Assembly: GCA_030145035.1 (NCBI GenBank)
Contig: JAQYWL010000461.1
Coordinates: forward strand, 1-9,331
Direction of reading: 5' to 3'
DNA length: 9,331 bases
Source: Desulfobacteria bacterium
GTDB taxonomy: Bacteria; Desulfobacterota; Desulfobacteria; Desulfobacterales; C00003060
In this document: positions 6,191 through 9,331 of the stretch, piece after piece
Numbering within the stretch: position 1 is the stretch's first letter
Layout of the letters: each line of letters opens with the position of its first letter
The notes under the pieces: generated by a model
Databases searched by the model: none
Told to the model about the DNA's origin: nothing
What the model saw: the letters and a program-made list of their open reading frames with translations, nothing else
Translations under genes and position numbers: made by a program

Positions 6191-6206
6191 TGGCACGGAC
6201 CGTGCT
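6191..6206 (+). promoter_or_regulatory. Sigma-54 promoter of the cytochrome operon
   Basis: TGGCACG (6191-6197), GACC, GTGCT (6202-6206) matches the -24/-12 consensus TGGCACG-N4-TTGCW at all but one defined position, with exact GG-N10-GC spacing and a T-run just upstream. The predicted start is near 6217, about 60 bases before ATG 6277. GCTCAGT (6204-6210) and ACTGAGC (6221-6227) form a perfect 7-bp inverted repeat across the -12 element and the start. A sigma-54 activator gene lies 1.6 kb upstream. Confidence 0.75.
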
Positions 6207-6276
6207 CAGTAAGGATGGTAACTGAGCGAGAGCGATCTAATGGAAATTCAAAAATTAAATAATAACGGGGTGCAAA

Positions 6277-7362
6277 ATGTTAAAAAATCAAAGAACAAAT
6301 CATGAAAAGACGGCTGCATTTTGGGTCCCGCCCGTGGCGGGACTGATTCTCGTCTTGATTCTCTTCCTGCCCGGCAATGCTTTTGCCATCCAAGGCGCAT
6401 GTTACAACTGCCACACCATGCACAACAGCCAGGACGGGAGTATGGCCGTGGGAGGGCCAAGCCCGAAACTTCTGCTGGGCTCTGGCTGCATTGGTTGCCA
6501 CACGGGGACCAATGACGGTAGCAACAGCATCCCTTATGTTCTCTCTACAGGTGCGCCAACCTTTGGTAGCAACACCCTGGCCGGCGGCAATTTTTACTGG
6601 GTGGCGGATTCCGGTGGCAATGATGATACCAAGGGCCACAATGTGTATGGCATAGCAACCCAGGATGCCAATATCGATACCACGGAAGGGGCGCCCGGTA
6701 ACCCAAACTCCTGCGCTGACAGTTGCCACGTTACCCTGGCTACATCGACAGGCGCCTGTATGGGTTGCCATCTCAACCCGGCGCACCATAGTAACTCATC
6801 AGGTTATGTGGAGGTGGCCCCGTGGTACCGCTGGCTGGCCAAGTGTAATGACGGTGCTGCTGATAGCACCTATGGCGTTAAAGGGATTGAGGATGACGAT
6901 TGGAATTACGAGACTGGCACAGACCACAATGAGTATCTGGGCGTCGCCGGGGGGCATACGGCGACTCAGAGCATTACGAATTATAATATGACCGGCTTTT
7001 GTTGCGGCTGCCACGGGAACTTTCACGTAGAACAAGATGGAGGTTCAAAGTGGATCCGGCACCCCTCAGATTATGTAATCCCGAATTCAGGCGAATATGC
7101 CGCTGCCTTTGGGGGCGGCGGCGCAGACAGCTACGACGCTACTGTTCCGGTGGCCCGGCCTGCGGGTTTCAACTGGGCCGGTGGTTCGAGCAACGCCGTA
7201 ACCATAAACTCAGACATGGTCATGTGCCTGAGCTGCCACGTGGCCCACGGAAGTCCTTATCCTGACATGTTACGGTGGGATTATGACCTGATGATAGTCG
7301 GTACCGAGGGTGGTGGTCAGGGCAAGGGTTGTTTTGTCTGTCATACCCAAAAGGATGGTTAA
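6277..7362 (+). CDS. Secreted multiheme c-type cytochrome, OmcS-like, seven potential haem motifs
   Basis: This 361-residue electron carrier is exported and loaded with haem c in the periplasm. The signal peptide is residues 1-37 (hydrophobic stretch 20-31, cleavage after AFA). Attachment motifs are CYNCH (42-46), CIGCH (71-75), CADSCH (146-151, non-standard CX3CH), CMGCH (161-165), CCGCH (242-246), CLSCH (317-321) and CFVCH (352-356). CHTMHNSQ after the signal, AGGNF, KGHNV, WIRHP and the final CLSCH-x2-HG block follow the layout of Geobacter OmcS, a hexahaem filament-forming cytochrome (recalled from its sequence). Extra histidines such as H49, H121, H170/H171, H217, H250, H262 and H324 could be distal ligands. 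Start ATG 6277 has only a modest GGGGTG site (6267-6272). It is followed after 55 bases by a paralogue. Likely role: extracellular or outer-surface electron transfer; a periplasmic role is possible. Confidence 0.88.
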   Translation: MLKNQRTNHEKTAAFWVPPVAGLILVLILFLPGNAFAIQGACYNCHTMHNSQDGSMAVGGPSPKLLLGSGCIGCHTGTNDGSNSIPYVLSTGAPTFGSNTLAGGNFYWVADSGGNDDTKGHNVYGIATQDANIDTTEGAPGNPNSCADSCHVTLATSTGACMGCHLNPAHHSNSSGYVEVAPWYRWLAKCNDGAADSTYGVKGIEDDDWNYETGTDHNEYLGVAGGHTATQSITNYNMTGFCCGCHGNFHVEQDGGSKWIRHPSDYVIPNSGEYAAAFGGGGADSYDATVPVARPAGFNWAGGSSNAVTINSDMVMCLSCHVAHGSPYPDMLRWDYDLMIVGTEGGGQGKGCFVCHTQKDG

Positions 7363-7417
7363 TCTTCAGGAAATGAGATTAGAAATTAAATTATATATAG
7401 GAAGGAGAATACAGGAA

Positions 7418-8488
7418 ATGAAAAAAACAATCTTAGGCTTAACGATTATGGTGGTGGCTGCGGCCATGGTGGCGGCCTTCTCAAGCCCGGCCTCGGCTGC
7501 AGTAACGGGTGTGTGCAGCGACTGCCACACCATGCACAATAGCCAGGGTGGGTCAGGCATGGAAATCTCGGGCACCGGGCCTTTTAGCACTCTACTCAGG
7601 GGGAGTTGTGCTGGTTGCCATGCTCAGGGAACAGAGAACCATGTGGAAGGTTCCATTCCCCAGGTGTATCACACCAGTGGAACCAATCTTGCGGGCGGTA
7701 ATTTCGGGTATATCGACGCCACAGTGGGAAGCGGCGCAAGTGATACCAAGGGGCATAATGTCATCTGCATCGATGCTGATATAACGGGTGACGCCAATTT
7801 ATCAGCCCCTCCCGGTGATGAGTTTACGACCGGGATTGCCAGTGGTGCCTCCAGCCCTGACTTCACCTGTGCGGGCGAAAAAGGTTGCCATGGGAATCGA
7901 GCCACGGCCGATGAGGCAGCGTCTGTGAGCGGAGCCCACCACGGCGATGACACCACGATAGACGGAAATAGTGTGGCAACAAGCTACCGATTTCTCTTGG
8001 GTGTCCTGGGCGTAGAAAACAATGGTGCGAATCCCTGGAGGAACATCACGGGTGGCGACCACAATAAATATCAAGGCGCGGACAAAGGGGATACTCAAGA
8101 TACTAGCCTGGGCAAAACTAACCCTGGCGACGCGGGGACCATCAGCGGGCTGTGCGGCGAATGTCACGGCGACTTCCATGGAACGGGTGTTGATGGAATG
8201 GGTACAGCCAGTGGTACCTGGATCAGGCATCCGACCGACATATTGCTGCCGAATACAGTGCCATACAGTGGCTACAATCCCGTAACCAATTTTGACGCAA
8301 CAGTTCCGGTCGCCTACACAGTTCCGGGCACTCCGGCAAGGCTTCAGGCAGTGGTTATGTGCCTCTCCTGCCACGGCGTGCATGGGACAGACTACACTGA
8401 CATCCTGAGGTGGGACTACACCGGCATAAGTGCTGGTGGTGGTGAGAGTACCACAGGATGTTTCAGGTGCCACATGGATAAGGACTAA
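7418..8488 (+). CDS. Secreted hexahaem-type c cytochrome, OmcS-like paralogue
   Basis: This is a 356-residue paralogue of the preceding protein. The signal peptide is residues 1-27 (MKK start, alanine/valine-rich core, ASA cleavage site). Motifs are CSDCH (33-37), CAGCH (64-68), CAGEKGCH (151-158, a very unusual CX5CH), CGECH (246-250), CLSCH (315-319) and CFRCH (348-352): six sites, matching the number and order in OmcS. Shared blocks are CHTMHNSQGG, LAGGNFGY, KGHNV, WIRHPTD, DATVPVA and VMCLSCH. AAGGAG (7402-7407) lies 10 bases before ATG 7418, which decides the start over an open frame reaching back to 7310. The gene ends shortly before a strong terminator, so the two cytochromes form one transcript. 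The better ribosome site suggests higher output than the first gene (inference). Likely role: extracellular electron conduit, possibly a filament subunit. Confidence 0.9.
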   Translation: MKKTILGLTIMVVAAAMVAAFSSPASAAVTGVCSDCHTMHNSQGGSGMEISGTGPFSTLLRGSCAGCHAQGTENHVEGSIPQVYHTSGTNLAGGNFGYIDATVGSGASDTKGHNVICIDADITGDANLSAPPGDEFTTGIASGASSPDFTCAGEKGCHGNRATADEAASVSGAHHGDDTTIDGNSVATSYRFLLGVLGVENNGANPWRNITGGDHNKYQGADKGDTQDTSLGKTNPGDAGTISGLCGECHGDFHGTGVDGMGTASGTWIRHPTDILLPNTVPYSGYNPVTNFDATVPVAYTVPGTPARLQAVVMCLSCHGVHGTDYTDILRWDYTGISAGGGESTTGCFRCHMDKD

Positions 8489-8529
8489 CCTTTAACCCAT
8501 CTCCCTCTAAAAACGGCTGTTTCGCTCAG

Positions 8530-8564
8530 GCGGGATGAGAGTTGCATCTCATCCCGCTTTTTTT
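8530..8564 (+). terminator. Intrinsic terminator of the cytochrome operon
   Basis: GCGGGATGAGA (8530-8540), loop GTTGCA, TCTCATCCCGC (8547-8557) form a perfect 11-bp stem, directly followed by seven T and a further T-rich tract. It starts 41 bases after the stop of the second cytochrome gene. Confidence 0.95.
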
Positions 8565-8584
8565 ATTTTTTTATTTCTCTAAAA

Positions 8585-8610
8585 CCATTACTCCATCACT
8601 CCAATACTCC
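8585..8610. repeat. Three 8-bp tandem repeats (CCAnyACT)
   Basis: CCATTACT, CCATCACT and CCAATACT follow one another at 8585-8608, with CC beginning a fourth. It is non-coding and of unknown function. The surrounding 8565-8690 has no gene that I can support. Confidence 0.6.
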
Positions 8611-8689
8611 CTGGCCCAGACCTGGCTAATAGGCTATGTGTTTATATATTGGTGTGAGCGCCAGGGCAGGCCAATTGGGGCGAAGCCCC

Positions 8690-8806
8690 TAAGTTCAGTA
8701 CCTTGTCTACCACCTCGTCCGGGTGCCTTCCGAGCACCCGAATCATCGGCTCCTTGCCCACATCGCCCCTGTCGAAGATGATGTCCGGGATCGTGGTTTC
8801 CTTTGA
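8690..8806 (-). pseudogene. Gene remnant resembling the end of a ThiN-type thiamine-phosphate synthase domain
   Basis: Read on the reverse strand, 8806-8690 encodes about 39 residues including IPDIIFDRGDVGKEPMIRVL and GRHPDEVVDKVLNL. This resembles, from memory, the end of ThiN/ThiP_synth domains (thiamine-phosphate synthase, often fused to ThiD or a regulator), where a P-D-x-x-x-D-x-G-x-x-GKEP-x-I-x-x-x-G segment is typical. Nothing of the rest of that domain is present: upstream the frame runs straight into the inverted-repeat element at 8811-8961, and downstream it runs through a GGGGC-GAA-GCCCC hairpin (8677-8689) to a stop at 8642. I read it as a truncated, non-functional fragment. Family assignment is moderate; loss of function is well supported by length. 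Confidence 0.5.
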
Positions 8807-8810
8807 GCGA

Positions 8811-8961
8811 CGTAGGTTGGGTTGAGGCACGACACGAAGTAAAGCCTGCGCTAAACCCAACAATAACGCCGCAGCATAAGGATCATGGGATACCACAGAG
8901 CACGAACACAAGAGAAACTCATTCTTTCTGTTGGGCTTCGCAGGGCTCAACCCAACCTACG
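8811..8961. repeat. 151-bp MITE-like element with perfect 16-bp terminal inverted repeats
   Basis: CGTAGGTTGGGTTGAG (8811-8826) is the exact complement of CTCAACCCAACCTACG (8946-8961). Secondary copies of the GTTGGG/CCCAAC core lie just inside both ends. From memory, the GTAGGTTGGGTTGAG motif is a dispersed intergenic repeat in many bacteria. No transposase frame is present. The left end abuts the ThiN-like remnant. No clear target-site duplication is visible. Confidence 0.8.
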
Positions 8962-8970
8962 AACTACGAA

Positions 8971-9150
8971 CTGTGCGGTTAGCATTTACCGTGTTTTGTC
9001 AATGAGTTGATGGTTATGAAAGAGAACGTCGTAGGGGCGGCTTTACGCCGCCCGCCAAATCGATTCGGGCGGGATAAACCCGCCCCTACGCAAACCCGCC
9101 GATGAGGATTAGATCATTCGGAAGGGCTCAGGAATCACCTAACCGCACAG
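8971..9150. repeat. Inverted-repeat (MITE-like) element, copy B
   Basis: CTGTGCGGTTAG (8971-8982) is the exact complement of CTAACCGCACAG (9139-9150). These arms carry the same sequence as the inner arms of the element at 500-698, and the flank after the right arm (GTCGAAAATTTT) also resembles that element's flanks. The interior differs: it holds the hairpin repeat at 9030-9090. No coding sequence was found. Confidence 0.65.
9030..9090. repeat. 61-bp double-hairpin repeat with CGTAGGGGCGG ends
   Basis: CGTAGGGGCGG (9030-9040) is the exact complement of CCGCCCCTACG (9080-9090). Inside, GGCG-GCTTTA-CGCC and GGGCGGG-ATAAA-CCCGCCC form two separate stem-loops. It is a common type of intergenic repeat by appearance and lies nested in the larger element 8971-9150. 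Confidence 0.75.
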
Positions 9151-9331
9151 GTCGAAAATTTTACAATCCAAATGGTTTGGTTTCCTGCGGGCATAAAAAG
9201 ACCCGATCGCTATCTTTGGTAAGATGCTATTAGCTTGATATCGTCTGCTATCTTTGTGGCAGAAGGATGAATTAGGTAGCCGAACATAAGCTTAAACACC
9301 CTTCCTTCAATCAAGGGGAGAACCCTTGATA
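9151..9331. other. Non-coding end of the window with a small dyad
   Basis: I see no gene here. TCAAGGG (9311-9317) and CCCTTGA (9323-9329) form a perfect 7-bp stem around GAGAA. GCTATCTTTG occurs twice (9209-9218 and 9247-9256). The window ends too soon to say whether the dyad is a terminator of a neighbour on the other side. Confidence 0.35.

Noticed and set aside
6215..6262. 15-codon leader peptide before the first cytochrome (ATG 6215)
   Set aside because: The predicted sigma-54 start near 6217 would leave the ATG outside the transcript, and the peptide shows no regulatory signature.
7310..7417. Extension of the second cytochrome upstream into the first gene
   Set aside because: It would bury the signal peptide 36 residues inside the protein; ATG 7418 has AAGGAG upstream and starts a proper signal peptide.
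7802..8473. Reverse-strand open frame (223 codons) opposite the second cytochrome
   Set aside because: It is antisense to a gene with signal peptide, haem motifs, ribosome site and terminator; its cysteines and histidines are by-products of the antisense reading.
8611..8630. GG-N10-GC match (TGGCCCAGACCTGGC) as a third sigma-54 promoter
   Set aside because: The -24 and -12 context is poor (TGGCCC, TGGC), and no gene follows on that strand.
8542..8781. Forward open frame after the cytochrome terminator
   Set aside because: It starts within the terminator loop, has no ribosome site and reads through tandem repeats and the antisense of the ThiN-like remnant.

Overview
The window most likely comes from an anaerobic, respiratory Desulfobacterota (deltaproteobacterial) genome or a close relative. 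The evidence is a hybrid sensor kinase paired with a sigma-54 activator, two tandem secreted multiheme c-type cytochromes of the Geobacter OmcS kind, and several families of small hairpin repeats typical of such genomes. This is inferred from protein character and repeat content, not from a marker gene. All clear genes lie on the + strand.

Layout. Positions 1-414 hold the 3' end of a transketolase gene. Positions 415-907 are non-coding and carry a composite inverted-repeat element (500-698) and a candidate sigma-54 promoter (801-817). Positions 908-4616 hold a translationally coupled two-component operon: a soluble REC-PAS-PAS-HisKA-HATPase kinase and an NtrC-type REC-PAS-AAA+-Fis activator. 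Positions 4743-4771 are a strong sigma-70-type promoter, followed by an overlapping MNT nucleotidyltransferase/HEPN gene pair (4870-5675). Positions 5676-6276 lack a convincing gene but are rich in dyads. These include three perfect palindromes with centres exactly 17 bp apart (5878-5925), an 11-bp-arm inverted repeat (6036-6078) and a second, very good sigma-54 promoter (6191-6206).

Positions 6277-8488 encode two paralogous secreted cytochromes with seven and six potential haem-attachment motifs, including the non-standard spacings CX3CH and CX5CH. They are closed by a textbook intrinsic terminator (8530-8564). Positions 8565-9331 are a repeat-filled gene graveyard: a 39-residue fragment resembling the end of a ThiN-type thiamine-phosphate synthase domain, a 151-bp element with perfect 16-bp terminal repeats, and a second element with the same terminal sequence as the one at 500-698 but a different core.

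How it may work together (inference). The kinase and activator both carry cysteine-bearing PAS domains that could sense redox state or a ligand. The activator would drive sigma-54 RNA polymerase at its own operon promoter and at the cytochrome promoter, so the operon would be self-amplifying and would switch on extracellular electron transfer. The MNT/HEPN pair between them has its own housekeeping-type promoter and looks like an independent cassette.
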